The notes beneath the pieces are model-generated. The model did not search any database and was not told the origin of the DNA. It saw nothing but the letters and a program-made list of their open reading frames with translations. A program made the translations under genes and the position numbers. 64,000 nt of DNA from Gellertiella hungarica (lineage in GTDB: Bacteria > Pseudomonadota > Alphaproteobacteria > Rhizobiales > Rhizobiaceae), in assembly GCF_014197145.1 (NCBI RefSeq), contig NZ_JACIEZ010000003.1, positions 372,001 through 436,000 of the forward strand. The letters are read 5' to 3'. This document shows positions 11,221 through 21,686 of this stretch, piece after piece. How positions within the stretch are numbered: the first letter of the stretch is position 1; every line of letters begins with the position of its first letter.

Positions 11221-13236
11221 GTGTCCTCCACCGTGCAAAGCCGGGTCGATGCGACCTCGACTGATCTCACCCCCGCAATGCTGGAGCTCGGGGTCTGTTA
11301 TTATCCCGAGCAATGGCCGCGGGAGAAGTGGCCGGAAGACGCCGCCCGCATGGTCGAACTCGGCCTCGACTGGGTCCGCATAGGCGAATTCAGCTGGTCT
11401 GCCGTGGAACCCGAGCCGGGCCAGTTCGACTGGAGCTTCATGGACGAGGCGATCGACGTTCTCGGCAAGGCCGGCCTGAAGGTCATTCTCGGCACGCCGA
11501 CGGCAGCGCCGCCAAAATGGCTGATCGACCGTCATCCGGACATTCTGGCGGTTGGACCAGACGGCCACGTCCGACGCTTCGGCGCCCGGCGTCATTACTG
11601 CTTTTCCAGCAGGACCTATTTCCGCGAGGCGGCCCGCATTACCCGCGCCTTCGTGGAGCGCTACGGCCATCATCCCTTCGTCAGGGCCTGGCAGACCGAT
11701 AACGAATATGGCGATCACGATACGATCTACAGCTACTCCGCCGAGGCAGAGCGCGCTTTCCGGCTGTGGCTCGAAAACCGGTACGGGACGATCGATGCCC
11801 TGAACGAGGCCTGGGGTACCCGCTTCTGGTCGATGCGCTATCGCCATTTTGACGAGGTGGACCTGCCGCTGCATGTGGTGGAAGAGCCGAGCCCGACGCA
11901 TCTCGTGGATTTCGTCCGCTTCTCTTCCGATCAGGTGGTGCAGTTCAACCGCCAGCAGGTGGAGATCATCCGGGCCGGTTCCCCGGGAAGGCCCGTGACC
12001 CACAACTTCATGTCTCACAACATCGATTTCGATCATTTCAAGCTGTCCGAGGATCTCGATGTGGCTTCCTGGGACGTCTATCCGATGGGCGGACTCATCA
12101 ACGGGCGGCTTCCCGACGAGGAAAAGGCGCGGCTGCTGAGAACCGGCGACCCGGACCAGGTGGCCTTCAACCACGATCTCTACCGGGCAGCAGGAAGGGG
12201 CCGCGTGTGGGTGATGGAACAGCAACCGGGACCGGTGAACTGGGCCGCTCACAACCAGGCACCCGCCGACGGCATGGTGCGGCTGTGGACATGGCTGGCT
12301 TATGCTCACGGCGTGGACATGGTGGCCTATTTCCGGTGGCGGCAGGCGCCCTTCGCGCAGGAACAGTTCCATGCGGGCTTGCTTCTGCCGGACTCCACGC
12401 CGGATCAGGCCTTCCATGAGACGGCAACCGTCGCGGCGGAGCGGGAACGCCTGCCGAAAAACCGGCAAAGGGAACGGGCAAAGGTGGCACTCGTCATGGA
12501 TTACGAGTCCCGCTGGGCTAGCCGGGCCTTGCCGCAGGGACGCACCTATCAGGCCTCTGCCATCTGCCTCGACTGGTATGCCGCGCTCTCCCGCCACGGC
12601 GTCGACATCGACATCGTGAGCCAGGAGAGCGATCTCGAGGGCTATGCGCTCGTCATCTGCCCCGATCTCCTCATTCCCAACACCGGCTTCATCGAAAGGC
12701 TGAAGGCATCGCAGGCAAAAGTGCTCTTCGGGCCCCGTTCCGGCAGCAAGACGCCCGACATGCATATCCCGGACGGCTTGCCTCCGGGACCGCTCCGCGA
12801 TCTGATCGACATCCGGGTGACGCGCGTGGAAAGCCTGCCTTCCCCCGAAAGCGAAACCGTGCTTCACGGCAACCGCAGCTTCGCCGCGGGAACGTGGAGG
12901 GAAACGATCGAGACCGGCGAATCGGTACTGGCCACCTTCACGGGAGCCTATCGTCCCGGCAGTCCGGCGCTGGTCGGCAATGCGGGGGTGCGGTATCTGA
13001 CGGCGCTTCCCTCTCGTGAGTGGCTCGACGCCCTCATGCGCGATTGTCTGGACTGGGCAGGCATCTCATGGCTGCCGGACCTTGGCGACATCCGGCTGGC
13101 GCGGCGCGGCGACCTCACCTTCGCCTTCAACTTCGGGACAGAGGCAAAAGAGCTGCCAATCCCTGCAAATGCGGGGATTCTGGTAGGGGAAAGCTATCTT
13201 GAACCGGCGGGCGTCACCATCTGGAGACACATCTGA
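11221..13236 (+). CDS. GH42 beta-galactosidase
   Basis: A 671-residue enzyme of glycoside hydrolase family 42, which releases terminal galactose (sometimes arabinose) from beta-linked oligosaccharides. Domain order is catalytic TIM barrel (about 20-390), trimerisation domain (about 400-600) and a small C-terminal beta domain. The acid/base is Glu162 in TDNEYG and the nucleophile Glu333 in VMEQQPGP. There is no signal peptide, so it is intracellular. GTG at 11221 is preferred because AAGGAG lies 7 bases upstream; an in-frame TTG at 11215 is too close to that site. It is the last gene of the operon. Confidence 0.93.
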   Translation: MSSTVQSRVDATSTDLTPAMLELGVCYYPEQWPREKWPEDAARMVELGLDWVRIGEFSWSAVEPEPGQFDWSFMDEAIDVLGKAGLKVILGTPTAAPPKWLIDRHPDILAVGPDGHVRRFGARRHYCFSSRTYFREAARITRAFVERYGHHPFVRAWQTDNEYGDHDTIYSYSAEAERAFRLWLENRYGTIDALNEAWGTRFWSMRYRHFDEVDLPLHVVEEPSPTHLVDFVRFSSDQVVQFNRQQVEIIRAGSPGRPVTHNFMSHNIDFDHFKLSEDLDVASWDVYPMGGLINGRLPDEEKARLLRTGDPDQVAFNHDLYRAAGRGRVWVMEQQPGPVNWAAHNQAPADGMVRLWTWLAYAHGVDMVAYFRWRQAPFAQEQFHAGLLLPDSTPDQAFHETATVAAERERLPKNRQRERAKVALVMDYESRWASRALPQGRTYQASAICLDWYAALSRHGVDIDIVSQESDLEGYALVICPDLLIPNTGFIERLKASQAKVLFGPRSGSKTPDMHIPDGLPPGPLRDLIDIRVTRVESLPSPESETVLHGNRSFAAGTWRETIETGESVLATFTGAYRPGSPALVGNAGVRYLTALPSREWLDALMRDCLDWAGISWLPDLGDIRLARRGDLTFAFNFGTEAKELPIPANAGILVGESYLEPAGVTIWRHI

Positions 13237-13248
13237 CGACACTTCTCC

Positions 13249-13270
13249 GGCCGCCTCCCCCGGGGCGGCC
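13249..13270 (+). terminator. GC hairpin after the carbohydrate operon
   Basis: A 7-bp stem (GGCCGCC with GGCGGCC) starts 13 bases past the GH42 stop. It has no following T-run, so it may be a weak or factor-assisted terminator or only an mRNA-stabilising hairpin. Confidence 0.4.
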
Positions 13271-13367
13271 GCACGCCTGCGTCCACGCCGCGCAATGCTC
13301 CCGAGCCTCTCCGCTTCCATGTGAAAAAATCATCGTTCGGGCTGGAACGTTAATCGATTTTTTGCCA

Positions 13368-13395
13368 CTTGCGGAACACAACTGGAACATATAGG
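13368..13395 (+). promoter_or_regulatory. lexA promoter with SOS box
   Basis: GAAC at 13374-13377 and GAAC at 13385-13388 are separated by exactly 7 bases, the alphaproteobacterial LexA-binding direct repeat. They fall between a possible -35 (CTTGCG, 13368-13373) and -10 (TATAGG, 13390-13395) spaced by 16 bases. LexA would thus block its own promoter. Confidence 0.85.
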
Positions 13396-13434
13396 GTCCG
13401 TTCTGGCTTTGTTTCACGAATCTGGGGATAGGCG

Positions 13435-14157
13435 ATGCTGACGCGCAAACAACAGGAGCTGCTGCTCTTCATTCACGAGCGAATGAAGGAATCCGGCATT
13501 CCGCCATCTTTCGACGAGATGAAGGACGCGCTGGACCTCGCCTCGAAGTCCGGCATTCACCGATTGATCACGGCGCTTGAGGAGCGCGGCTTCATCCGTC
13601 GCCTGCCGAACCGGGCACGTGCCCTCGAGGTGATCAAGCTGCCCGAGGCCTACACGCCGAGCCTGCAGCCGCGGCGCGGCTTCTCGCCCAGTGTCATCGA
13701 GGGAAGCCTGGGCAAGCCGCAGCCCGCTCCGGCGCCCGCCAAACCGGCACCGGTTGCCGCCAATGAATCCAATTCGGTTCCCGTTCCCGTCATGGGCCGC
13801 ATCGCCGCAGGTGTGCCGATTTCCGCGATCCAGAACAACACCCATGAGATTTCGGTGCCCGCCGAAATGCTCTCCGGCGGCGACCACTACGCCCTCGAGG
13901 TGAAGGGCGACTCGATGATCGACGCCGGCATTCTTGACGGCGATACGGTCATCATTCGCAACACCGCGAGCGCCACGCCCGGTGACATCGTGGTTGCCCT
14001 TGTCGACGACGAGGAAGCCACGCTCAAGCGCTTCCGCCGCAAGGGGGCATCCATCGCGCTCGAAGCCGCAAACCCCGCTTACGAGACCCGCATTTTTGCC
14101 GCCGACCGCGTGAAAGTGCAGGGAAAGCTGGTCGGTCTCATTCGCCGCTATCACTAG
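13435..14157 (+). CDS. lexA: SOS-response repressor/protease LexA
   Basis: Represses DNA-damage genes and cleaves itself when RecA filaments form. The 240 residues comprise an N-terminal winged helix-turn-helix (1-68), a Pro/Ala-rich linker (about 75-112) and a C-terminal S24 peptidase domain. The self-cleavage bond is Ala125-Gly126 in IAAGVP; the catalytic dyad is Ser160 (GDSM) and Lys198 (ATLKRF). The linker is longer than in E. coli LexA, as is usual in rhizobia. The gene carries an SOS box just upstream. Its 3' end overlaps convergent comEC by 20 bases. Confidence 0.98.
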   Translation: MLTRKQQELLLFIHERMKESGIPPSFDEMKDALDLASKSGIHRLITALEERGFIRRLPNRARALEVIKLPEAYTPSLQPRRGFSPSVIEGSLGKPQPAPAPAKPAPVAANESNSVPVPVMGRIAAGVPISAIQNNTHEISVPAEMLSGGDHYALEVKGDSMIDAGILDGDTVIIRNTASATPGDIVVALVDDEEATLKRFRRKGASIALEAANPAYETRIFAADRVKVQGKLVGLIRRYH

Positions 14158-16657
14158 GCAGCAGCGTTTGCGGCACCGTGTCCCCTGACGCAGGCTTCTC
14201 TTGTGGCGCGATGAGATCTGCGATCGGGGCCGGAAGGTCTGTTCGGAACTCGCCCGTCCGCCAGTCATGGGCACGGTGGATCATCCAGGGCCGGTCGAGA
14301 TCCTGAAAGCTGGCAACGATTTCGGGTCTTTGCGGATCGCGTGTCAGGTAGAGGGCGAGCGACCCAGTCCTTTGCAGCGTATCGCGCGAAACAAGCAAGG
14401 CGCCCGAGCGGCAGGTGGGGAACCCTTTCCCCGTGCGACTTACAACAACATCGGCCATGTCGCAGGCAAGGCCCGCATAGATGCCGTTCCTCAGCACGGC
14501 GATCCGGGTCCCGTTCCGGGACCCGAGGCACCATGCCCCGGCCTTGCAGGCAAAGGTGCCATCGCGAAGCGCGTCGAGCACCTCCGCCATGAAGGCCCGT
14601 TCGGCAATCTCCTCTTCGTCCGTCAGCGGCCGGTAGCGGTCCCGCGCCGCATCCGCTCTTCCACCTTCAGCCGGCTTAACGCCAACAGGAGCTGCGCCTT
14701 TTTCCAGTCCCAGCGCCCGTTGCCACTGATCGGTGACAAAGCTGCTGCCGCCCTTTGTGGTGAGAGCAATTTGACCGCCGGCGACGATGCCCGCCACCTC
14801 CCCGTCTTCCGCAATCAGGATATCCGGAAGCCGTGGTGGAGATGTGGTTGCATAGCCGAGGCCGGCAACCGCAAGCAAGGGCAGGCCGAGCAGCCTCAGC
14901 CGCGTCTTGAGCAGACAGAGGAGGAGGAATCCGGCGGTTGCAACGATAAAGCACCAGGCCGGCAGCGGCAGCATCTGCCGCTCGCTTTCCCACCCGGCGA
15001 CCATGGCGCCTATCCCCATCACGGCCCTGAGACCAGCCCCCATGACCTGCAACGGCATGTAATCGAGCCCAGCCGGCATGAGCAGCATCGCAAGCAGCGC
15101 CATGGGCATCACCAGGAAGTCGATCAGCGGCGCGACCATCATGTTCGCGGCAAAACCGAAGAGCGGCATGCGCTGGAAATGCGCGACCGAAAAAAGCGCG
15201 GTGGATAGTCCGCCGATCAGGGCAGTCGCGACGATGCCCACCGTTCCGCCCGCGAGCGCACGTGCGCCGACGATGACCGGGTGACGGCTGCGCGGCCGGG
15301 GCAAAGCCCCTCGCCTCGCCCAGGCTTCGAAGGCGGCTACGAGGCCCAGGGTTCCCGAAAAGGAAAGCTGAAAGCTGGGAGACAGCAGTGACTCCGGGTT
15401 CTTGACCAGCACGATCAGTGCCGAAAGCGCAAGCGTGCGCAAGCTGATGCCCGATCGGCCGATGAGGACGGCGGCAAGAGCGACCAGCATCATGATGAAG
15501 GCCCGCTCGGCCGAAAGGGCAAAGCCGGATACGAGGTAGTATGCGGCAGTCGCCAGCGCGGCACCCATTGCCGCAACCTTCTTCAGTGACAGTGCCTGTG
15601 AGAATCCTACGGACAGGCTGAGCAGGGAGCGAAGGCCGACGAAAAAGACGCCGGCGGCAAGCACCATGTTCATGCCGGAGATGGCAATGATATGGGCCAG
15701 TCCGGAGCGCCTCAGGTTTTCCACCGTCGCAGCGGAAATGGCCCGTTGCTCGTTGGTGATGAGTGCTGCGGCAAGCGCCCCTTCGTCCCCACCAATCCTG
15801 GCACGAATGCGGTCGCCGATGGCGGAGCGCCAGGAAGAAAAGGTTTCGGCGATCCGATCCATGAGACCGATGTCGGACCGCGGGAATGGTCCGGCGACGG
15901 CGCGGGGCGCGCCGAGGAAATAGCCGTTTGCACCCTGCCCCGCGAAATAGGCCGGAAAGGCGAAATCCGTGAGGCCGGGCATGGCCGGTCCCGAAGGTGG
16001 CGACAGATGGACCGGGCCTGAAATGACCGATCCGATGGGCAGCCCTTCTTCGGTTCGCGCGGTCAGCATCACGAAAGTCGGTTCACGGGTCAGTTTGGGC
16101 TGGCGCGTATTGAGGATGCGTATTCCGTATCGCCAGCGCCCGGGTCCAGCCGCCTCCCTTGAAGTGACCCGAGCCGTGATGTGCGTGGTCACGGGATGCT
16201 CGAGAATGACGGTTTCCAGTCTTGCGGTCTGGATGGCCGCCAGTCCGGCGCCGGTGAACACCAGCACAGCCGCGAGCAGAATACGCGCCGCCAACCGCTG
16301 CCAATGACCGAGAAGAAGGGCAACCGGCAGAGCGAGGCAGGTGGCAATGGCGATTTCAGTGCCGGATGGCGGCGCAGGCGACAGAAACCATGCGGCGACC
16401 CCGGCACCGACAAGCAGCGGCGCCAGCAGAAACAACCCTCCATGATCCGCTTCTTCGCGGAGCTTTTCCAAAAGACCGGCGTTCACCGACCGGAGGGTTG
16501 GAAGGCGGTGGAAAAGGCCCGCCCTGCGTCCGGAAATCGGGCCGCCGCTCGGCACGGGTTCGGTGCTGTTCGAATTGGCAGCCGAAACCGGCGCACCGCG
16601 GGCCTGCGGGCGACTGCGGAAATCCAGAACCTGCCTTGCCGCCGTGCTCAATTTCAT
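14138..16657 (-). CDS. comEC: ComEC/Rec2-family inner-membrane DNA-uptake channel protein
   Basis: A large polytopic protein related to the ComEC channel that moves single-stranded DNA across the inner membrane during transformation. A long polar N-terminus (about 80 residues) precedes two helices, a soluble DUF4131/OB-like region (about 150-250) and the Competence domain, a helix-rich block (about 300-590) with [11 protein letters not shown] near residue 327. The C-terminal 200 residues occupy the place of the metallo-beta-lactamase domain, but no HxHxDH metal motif is visible. The 839-residue start at 16657 may be too long; internal starts exist. No other competence genes are nearby, so function in DNA uptake is inferred. 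Confidence 0.88.
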   Translation of the reverse strand: MKLSTAARQVLDFRSRPQARGAPVSAANSNSTEPVPSGGPISGRRAGLFHRLPTLRSVNAGLLEKLREEADHGGLFLLAPLLVGAGVAAWFLSPAPPSGTEIAIATCLALPVALLLGHWQRLAARILLAAVLVFTGAGLAAIQTARLETVILEHPVTTHITARVTSREAAGPGRWRYGIRILNTRQPKLTREPTFVMLTARTEEGLPIGSVISGPVHLSPPSGPAMPGLTDFAFPAYFAGQGANGYFLGAPRAVAGPFPRSDIGLMDRIAETFSSWRSAIGDRIRARIGGDEGALAAALITNEQRAISAATVENLRRSGLAHIIAISGMNMVLAAGVFFVGLRSLLSLSVGFSQALSLKKVAAMGAALATAAYYLVSGFALSAERAFIMMLVALAAVLIGRSGISLRTLALSALIVLVKNPESLLSPSFQLSFSGTLGLVAAFEAWARRGALPRPRSRHPVIVGARALAGGTVGIVATALIGGLSTALFSVAHFQRMPLFGFAANMMVAPLIDFLVMPMALLAMLLMPAGLDYMPLQVMGAGLRAVMGIGAMVAGWESERQMLPLPAWCFIVATAGFLLLCLLKTRLRLLGLPLLAVAGLGYATTSPPRLPDILIAEDGEVAGIVAGGQIALTTKGGSSFVTDQWQRALGLEKGAAPVGVKPAEGGRADAARDRYRPLTDEEEIAERAFMAEVLDALRDGTFACKAGAWCLGSRNGTRIAVLRNGIYAGLACDMADVVVSRTGKGFPTCRSGALLVSRDTLQRTGSLALYLTRDPQRPEIVASFQDLDRPWMIHRAHDWRTGEFRTDLPAPIADLIAPQEKPASGDTVPQTLLPSDSGE

Positions 16658-17029
16658 GGCAGCATCAAGCCCGATATTTTAGCATTTTACAATGCTCATC
16701 CCGCGGGCGCGTCTTGCCTTTCAGCATTAACGGGATTCGAAACTATTCGACTTAAGATTCATCCAAAGCGCGGGACAAGGCTATGATTTTTGTGGATTTT
16801 GCATTGCAGAAGGGTCTACCATGCGCTGCACAATTCGCGATGCAGAGACCATGACCTGTTCGGCATTCGATCAAGACGGGTCCGCCTTCCCGAAAGGGTT
16901 GGGCAAGGGCCTGCAAAAGGAATAGGCAGGGGCGCGTTCCGCCGGCTCTGACGGGACGCGTTCCGGGCTGCACGTTTATCAGACTAACCCATATGGCGCC
17001 GGGCGGCGCCCGGGCATTCGGAGGACAGC
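16658..17029. other. Intergenic region between comEC and gltA
   Basis: This 372-base gap contains divergent promoter space for comEC and gltA; the first 100 bases are AT-richer than the surroundings. A possible 34-codon frame at 16821-16925 has no recognisable family or convincing start site and was not called. A GC-only hairpin (GGCGCC-GGGC-GGCGCC, 16995-17010) lies 9 bases before the gltA ribosome binding site and could affect translation. Confidence 0.6.
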
Positions 17030-18319
17030 ATGACTGATAAGAACGCTTCTTTGGCGCTGGGTAGCAAATCCGTGGACCTGCCGGTCAAGCAGGGCACGAT
17101 CGGCCCGAGCGTGATCGACATCGGGACGCTCTACAAGAACACCGGTGCCTTTACCTACGACCCGGGCTTCACCTCGACCGCGTCCTGCGAATCGAAGATC
17201 ACCTATATCGACGGCGACGAAGGCATTCTTCTGCATCGCGGCTACCCGATCGAACAGCTGGCAGAGAACGGCGACTTTCTCGAAGTCTGCTACCTGCTGC
17301 TTTACGGCGAGCTGCCGACCGCTGCCCAGAAGAAGGACTTCGACTACCGCGTGACCCATCACACGATGGTGCACGAGCAGATGTCGCGCTTCTTCACCGG
17401 CTTCCGCCGCGACGCCCATCCCATGGCCGTCATGGTGGGCACCGTCGGCGCGCTTTCCGCCTTTTATCACGACTCCACCGACATCACCGATCCGCACCAG
17501 CGCATGGTCGCATCGCTGCGCATGATCGCGAAGATGCCGACGATCGCCGCGATGGCCTACAAGTACCACGTCGGCCAGCCCTTCGTTTATCCGAAGAACG
17601 ACCTGGATTATGCCGCGAACTTCCTGCGCATGTGCTTTGCCGTTCCCTGCGAGGAATATGTGGTGAACCCGGTTCTGGCCCGCGCCATGGATCGCATCTT
17701 CATCCTCCATGCCGACCACGAGCAGAACGCCTCCACCTCGACGGTCCGCCTCGCGGGTTCCTCGGGTGCAAACCCGTTCGCCTGCATTGCAGCCGGTATT
17801 GCCTGCCTCTGGGGTCCTGCCCATGGCGGCGCGAACGAGGCGGCGCTCAACATGCTGCAGGAAATCGGTTCGGTCGACCGCATTCCGGAATACATCGCCC
17901 GCGCCAAGGACAAGAACGATCCGTTCCGCCTGATGGGCTTCGGCCACCGCGTCTACAAGAACTACGATCCGCGCGCCCGCATCATGCAGAAGACCATGTA
18001 TGAAGTGCTGGAAGCCACCGGCCATTCCGATGACCCGCTGATGCAGGTTGCCCTCGAGCTGGAAAAGATCGCGCTCAACGACGAATACTTCAAGGAAAAG
18101 AAGCTCTACCCGAACGTGGACTTCTACTCCGGCATCACGCTGCGCGCGCTCGGCTTCCCCACCACCATGTTCACCGTGCTCTTTGCCCTTGCCCGTACGG
18201 TCGGCTGGATCGCCCAGTGGAACGAGATGATCGAGGACCCGCAGCAGCGCATCGGCCGCCCGCGCCAGCTTTACACCGGCGCTCCGCAGCGCGATTACGT
18301 GCCGCTCGCCAAGCGCTGA
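17030..18319 (+). CDS. gltA: Type II citrate synthase
   Basis: Condenses acetyl-CoA and oxaloacetate to citrate at the entry of the TCA cycle. The 429-residue length and N-terminal beta-strand domain fit the hexameric NADH-regulated Gram-negative type. Catalytic residues are His265 (GPAHGGANE), His306 in the signature [13 protein letters not shown], and Asp364 (NVDFYSG). GGAGG lies 5 bases before the ATG, and a GC hairpin sits just above it. A terminator shared with the end of lpxB follows. Confidence 0.98.
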   Translation: MTDKNASLALGSKSVDLPVKQGTIGPSVIDIGTLYKNTGAFTYDPGFTSTASCESKITYIDGDEGILLHRGYPIEQLAENGDFLEVCYLLLYGELPTAAQKKDFDYRVTHHTMVHEQMSRFFTGFRRDAHPMAVMVGTVGALSAFYHDSTDITDPHQRMVASLRMIAKMPTIAAMAYKYHVGQPFVYPKNDLDYAANFLRMCFAVPCEEYVVNPVLARAMDRIFILHADHEQNASTSTVRLAGSSGANPFACIAAGIACLWGPAHGGANEAALNMLQEIGSVDRIPEYIARAKDKNDPFRLMGFGHRVYKNYDPRARIMQKTMYEVLEATGHSDDPLMQVALELEKIALNDEYFKEKKLYPNVDFYSGITLRALGFPTTMFTVLFALARTVGWIAQWNEMIEDPQQRIGRPRQLYTGAPQRDYVPLAKR

Positions 18320-18340
18320 GCGGCGGCAAGACCAGACAAG

Positions 18341-18372
18341 AAAAAACCCGGTCAGTGATGGCCGGGTTTTTT
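18341..18372 (+). terminator. Terminator of gltA, overlapping the end of lpxB
   Basis: AAAAAACCCGG and CCGGGTTTTTT pair around a 10-base loop, starting 22 bases past the gltA stop. It is symmetrical enough to work for both strands. Its right arm encodes the last codons of lpxB, so the lpxB transcript would carry a hairpin at its stop codon. Confidence 0.9.
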
Positions 18373-19521
18373 GTTTGCGAGATCGAGCAGAATGCGGGCA
18401 CCGGTCACCCCGGGGGGCTCGGGCCTATCCATGCGCCTCCAGACCTCGGCAAACCCTTCCAGCATGGCGGCCCGCTCCGGCGTGTCGTTCGAAAGGCGTT
18501 CCATCCAGCGCACGAGGCTGCCGGCGCGGATCTGTTCGTTGAAGTATTCCGGCACGATCACATAGTCGGCAATCAGGTTCGGCAGAGCGCCGCTCCAGAT
18601 CTTGATCCGGTCCGTGACGAGCTTGATCAGCCAGTCGGTCTTGTAGACGGACACGGCGGGAACCCCTGCAAGGCCAAGCTCGAGGATGACGGTTCCCGAT
18701 GCGGCGAGTGCCGCATCCGCCCGTCCAAAGGCATCCCACTTGAAGGCGGGATCGGCGCTGATTTCAGGACGGATCGCCCAGTCTTCCGTGATCTCGCGCA
18801 CGGTCGATTCCATGCGCGGCACGGTCGGCAGCAGGAAGCGTACCGGTCCGTTGCGTTCCACGAGGCTATCCACCACATCGCGGAAGAGTGGCAGCAGGCG
18901 CCTGACCTCCGATCCACGGGAACCGGGTAGCAGCAGGATGGTCTTTTCAGCACCGATTGTCGCACGGTTGGCTCGCGCTTCCCGCACGCCAAGGAGATTG
19001 GCATCCGCCGTCAGCCGATGCCCGACGAAGGTCGTTGGCGGACCTTCAAGCCGTTGCATGACGGCGGGCTCGAAGGGCAGCAGCGCCAGGACATGGTCGA
19101 CGAAGGCGCGCATGGCCGGGGCCCGGTGCTCTTTCCAGGCCCAGACGCTCGGGCATACGTATTTCATGACCGGCGTTCCCGGCCGCACCTTCCGGAAGCG
19201 CTTGGCCACGCGGTGGGTGAAATCAGGGCTGTCGATGACGAGCAGCAGATCGGGGTTTGCCGCGGCGAGGCGATCGGCGGTTTCCCTTATGCGCTTGAGG
19301 AGCTGCGGCAGACGCTGGATCACCTGGGTAAAGCCCATGATCGAGAGTTCGGCGTGATCGAAGAAGGAGATAAGGCCCTCCGCCTTCAACCCGTCGCCGC
19401 CGACGCCGACGAGCTCCACGGGCCGGTCCGTCATGGTCTTAAGGGCAGAAATGAGATCGGCGCCCAGCAGATCGCCCGAGACTTCGCCGGCGACGACGCC
19501 GATTTTCAGCGGTTTCGTCAT
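18352..19521 (-). CDS. lpxB: Lipid-A-disaccharide synthase
   Basis: Joins lipid X and UDP-2,3-diacylglucosamine to form the beta-1,6 disaccharide of lipid A, at the inner face of the membrane. The 389 residues are normal for this GT-B glycosyltransferase (GT19). Motifs AGEVSGD (11-17), IDSPDF (96-101) and YVCPSVWAW (121-129) are intact. Its ATG overlaps the lpxI stop by 3 bases, so it is coupled to LpxI, which makes lipid X. It is the last gene of the 13-gene cluster. Confidence 0.97.
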   Translation of the reverse strand: MTKPLKIGVVAGEVSGDLLGADLISALKTMTDRPVELVGVGGDGLKAEGLISFFDHAELSIMGFTQVIQRLPQLLKRIRETADRLAAANPDLLLVIDSPDFTHRVAKRFRKVRPGTPVMKYVCPSVWAWKEHRAPAMRAFVDHVLALLPFEPAVMQRLEGPPTTFVGHRLTADANLLGVREARANRATIGAEKTILLLPGSRGSEVRRLLPLFRDVVDSLVERNGPVRFLLPTVPRMESTVREITEDWAIRPEISADPAFKWDAFGRADAALAASGTVILELGLAGVPAVSVYKTDWLIKLVTDRIKIWSGALPNLIADYVIVPEYFNEQIRAGSLVRWMERLSNDTPERAAMLEGFAEVWRRMDRPEPPGVTGARILLDLANKKPGHH

Positions 19522-20396
19522 AGGCCAAGCCCCTCCAGGCCACGGTCGATTCCACAGATGAAGAGCCCGGTCTCATCCGCCGCGGCCATCATCGCCTCCC
19601 GTTCGAGTACCAGGGCCCGACCTGCTTCGACCGCAACGCCGGCAAGCCCGGCGCGTGCAGCATTGAGTATGGTGGAACGCCCGACAGTCGGCAGGTCGGC
19701 CCGCATGTCCTGCGTCGGCTTGCACATCTTCACGAGGACGCCCTTCCTGCGAGCGGAAATGCGGCCTTCGTCCCTGAGCTCGGCCACGCGGGCGAGCATG
19801 CGATCGGTGCCTTCGACGCCTTCCAGCGCGACGATGCGCCCGCCGACGGAGACGGCGCCCTGCCCCACATCCAGTGCGCCGAGCGCTGTCGCTGCCTCTG
19901 CCGCGCGGACAATATCCCTGACATCCTCGTCCGATGGCCTGACCCTGCCCATCGGCCCGAGATCGGAAACCAGATCGGGCGCAACCTGATGGGCGCCGAT
20001 GACGGTAGCCCCGTGGGCCTCGATCAGGCGGATCACCATTTGCAGGACCGTATCGTCGCCGCCCGAGAGAAGCGTGCGGACCACGGCCGGCACCTTCAGG
20101 AGCGTTGCGAAGGTCGGCTTGATCTCGCGCCACTCCGGCCGGCGCTTGACCCCGCCCGAGAGTACGACCCGGTCCACCGGCCCGCGCGCCAGTGCCGCTC
20201 TCAGCCCCGCCATGTCGCCCACGCCGATCTCGACGCGCTCGAAGCCCTCGAAGCGGCTGTCGCTCTCGTTCTTGAGGGCAATGATCAGTGGTTTCTCACC
20301 CGCGCGGCGGGCAGCATCGGCCACATAGACAGGCAAAAGGCCGCTCCCGGCTATGATGCCGAGGCGGCCTTTGGCGATATCGGCGCCCGTGCCCAC
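19518..20396 (-). CDS. lpxI: UDP-2,3-diacylglucosamine diphosphatase LpxI
   Basis: Hydrolyses UDP-2,3-diacylglucosamine to lipid X and UMP; LpxI replaces LpxH in most alphaproteobacteria. The protein (DUF1009 family) begins with the glycine-rich segment GRLGIIAGSGLLP. The start chosen is GTG at 20396, 5 bases past the lpxA stop, giving 292 residues, close to known LpxI proteins; the longer open frame reads about 55 non-conserved residues back through lpxA. The C-terminal catalytic domain ends with a run resembling GLAGVAVEAGRALVLER. Confidence 0.93.
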   Translation of the reverse strand: MGTGADIAKGRLGIIAGSGLLPVYVADAARRAGEKPLIIALKNESDSRFEGFERVEIGVGDMAGLRAALARGPVDRVVLSGGVKRRPEWREIKPTFATLLKVPAVVRTLLSGGDDTVLQMVIRLIEAHGATVIGAHQVAPDLVSDLGPMGRVRPSDEDVRDIVRAAEAATALGALDVGQGAVSVGGRIVALEGVEGTDRMLARVAELRDEGRISARRKGVLVKMCKPTQDMRADLPTVGRSTILNAARAGLAGVAVEAGRALVLEREAMMAAADETGLFICGIDRGLEGLGL

Positions 20397-20400
20397 CGGC

Positions 20401-21216
20401 TCAGACCTTGCCCCGGTTGGGCGAGGAAAGTGCGCGGTCGCTCTCGGCTGCGATGAAATCGAAGATCTCCAGCGCCTGCGGGCAATCAAGATAGTCGTCG
20501 CGAACTGCGGCGGCATTGGCGCGTACGGATTCCGGACCCTCGAAGATGGCCTTGTAGGCACGGCGAACGGTGTGGATCACCGAGCGTTCGATACCTGCGC
20601 GGGTCATGCCAACGACATTGAGGCCGCTCAGCACGCCCGGGTTGCCATTCAGCATGCCATAGGGGATGACGTCGTAGCTGACCGCCGAAAGGCCGCCGAT
20701 GAAGGCCTGGCGCCCTATGCGGGTGAACTGGTGGACGGCAGAGCCGCCGCCCATGATCACCCTGTCCTCGACGATCACATGGCCGGCGAGCATCACGTTG
20801 TTGGACATGATGATATGGTTGCCGAGGATGCAATCATGGGCCACATGGGAGTTGGCCAGGAAGAGGTTGTTGTTGCCGATGACCGTCTTGCCACCGCCGC
20901 CGGTCGTGCCGGTGTTGACCGTCACGCCCTCGCGGAAGGTGCAGTTGTCGCCAACGGTGAGCGTCGTTTCCTCGCCCTCGTGATGCACGCTCTGGGGATC
21001 GCCACCGATCACGGCATTCGGGAACATGCGACAGCCAGAGCCGATCACGGTGCGGCCGGTGACGACCACATGGGTCATCAGTTCCACCCGATCCTTCAGC
21101 ACCACCTTCGGGCCGACATGGCAGAACGGGCCGATGACGCAGTTCTCGCTGATCACCGCGCCGTCCTCGATGACGGATAGCGGGTGGATCCGGGCGCTTG
21201 CAGCTATCGTGCTCAT
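20401..21216 (-). CDS. lpxA: UDP-N-acetylglucosamine acyltransferase
   Basis: Transfers a 3-hydroxyacyl chain from ACP to the 3-OH of UDP-GlcNAc, the first step of lipid A synthesis. The 271-residue protein has the left-handed beta-helix of hexapeptide repeats over about residues 1-190 and a helical C-terminus. The catalytic His127 lies in SHVAHDC. The start overlaps fabZ by 4 bases. The order lpxD-fabZ-lpxA is the conserved arrangement. Confidence 0.97.
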   Translation of the reverse strand: MSTIAASARIHPLSVIEDGAVISENCVIGPFCHVGPKVVLKDRVELMTHVVVTGRTVIGSGCRMFPNAVIGGDPQSVHHEGEETTLTVGDNCTFREGVTVNTGTTGGGGKTVIGNNNLFLANSHVAHDCILGNHIIMSNNVMLAGHVIVEDRVIMGGGSAVHQFTRIGRQAFIGGLSAVSYDVIPYGMLNGNPGVLSGLNVVGMTRAGIERSVIHTVRRAYKAIFEGPESVRANAAAVRDDYLDCPQALEIFDFIAAESDRALSSPNRGKV

Positions 21217-21686
21217 GCCTTGTCCTTGTCCTGGCGGACGATCATCGCGCCGATGTCAGCCTCCGCGACGAGCGCACCGTCGACCTTGGCGTCACAATGG
21301 AATTTCCAGATATTGCCGCGCTGCTTCTGCTTGGTCACATGGTACTCCACGCGGTCGCCCGGGACCACGGGCTTGCGGAAGCGCGCGTTGTCGATCGTCA
21401 TGAAATAGACGAGGTTACCGCCCTGCCCCTGCTTGCGGGCGCAGATGGCGCCGGCTGTCTGGGCCATGCCCTCGATCAGCAGCACGCCCGGCATGATCGG
21501 CGATTCCGGGAAGTGGCCGGTGAAATGCGGCTCGTTGGCAGTAACGTTCTTGATGCCGACTGCGCTTTCGTCGCCGTCGATATCCACGATCTTGTCGACC
21601 AGAAGGAAGGGATAGCGGTGCGGCAGGAGCTTCATGATCTCCAGGATATCGGCCGCGCCCAGCTGGGCCTTGCTCTCGTCAGTCAT
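21213..21686 (-). CDS. fabZ: 3-hydroxyacyl-ACP dehydratase FabZ
   Basis: Dehydrates 3-hydroxyacyl-ACP in fatty-acid elongation, competing with LpxA and LpxD for the same hydroxyacyl substrates. The 157-residue hot-dog-fold protein has catalytic His58 in HFTGHFP and Glu72 in LLIEGMAQ, 14 residues apart as in characterised FabZ. It overlaps lpxD by 8 and lpxA by 4 bases, so the three are co-translated, which may keep fatty-acid and lipid A synthesis in balance. Confidence 0.97.
   Translation of the reverse strand: MTDESKAQLGAADILEIMKLLPHRYPFLLVDKIVDIDGDESAVGIKNVTANEPHFTGHFPESPIMPGVLLIEGMAQTAGAICARKQGQGGNLVYFMTIDNARFRKPVVPGDRVEYHVTKQKQRGNIWKFHCDAKVDGALVAEADIGAMIVRQDKDKA

Noticed and set aside
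13335-13348. Second SOS box candidate GTTC...GAAC before lexA
   Set aside because: The halves face each other as a palindrome and are not the 7-base direct repeat.
16821-16925. 34-codon small frame between comEC and gltA
   Set aside because: It has no family match, no strong ribosome site and is too short to support.
18217-18930. Plus-strand frames over lpxB and the gltA end
   Set aside because: They are antisense to lpxB, which has intact catalytic motifs.
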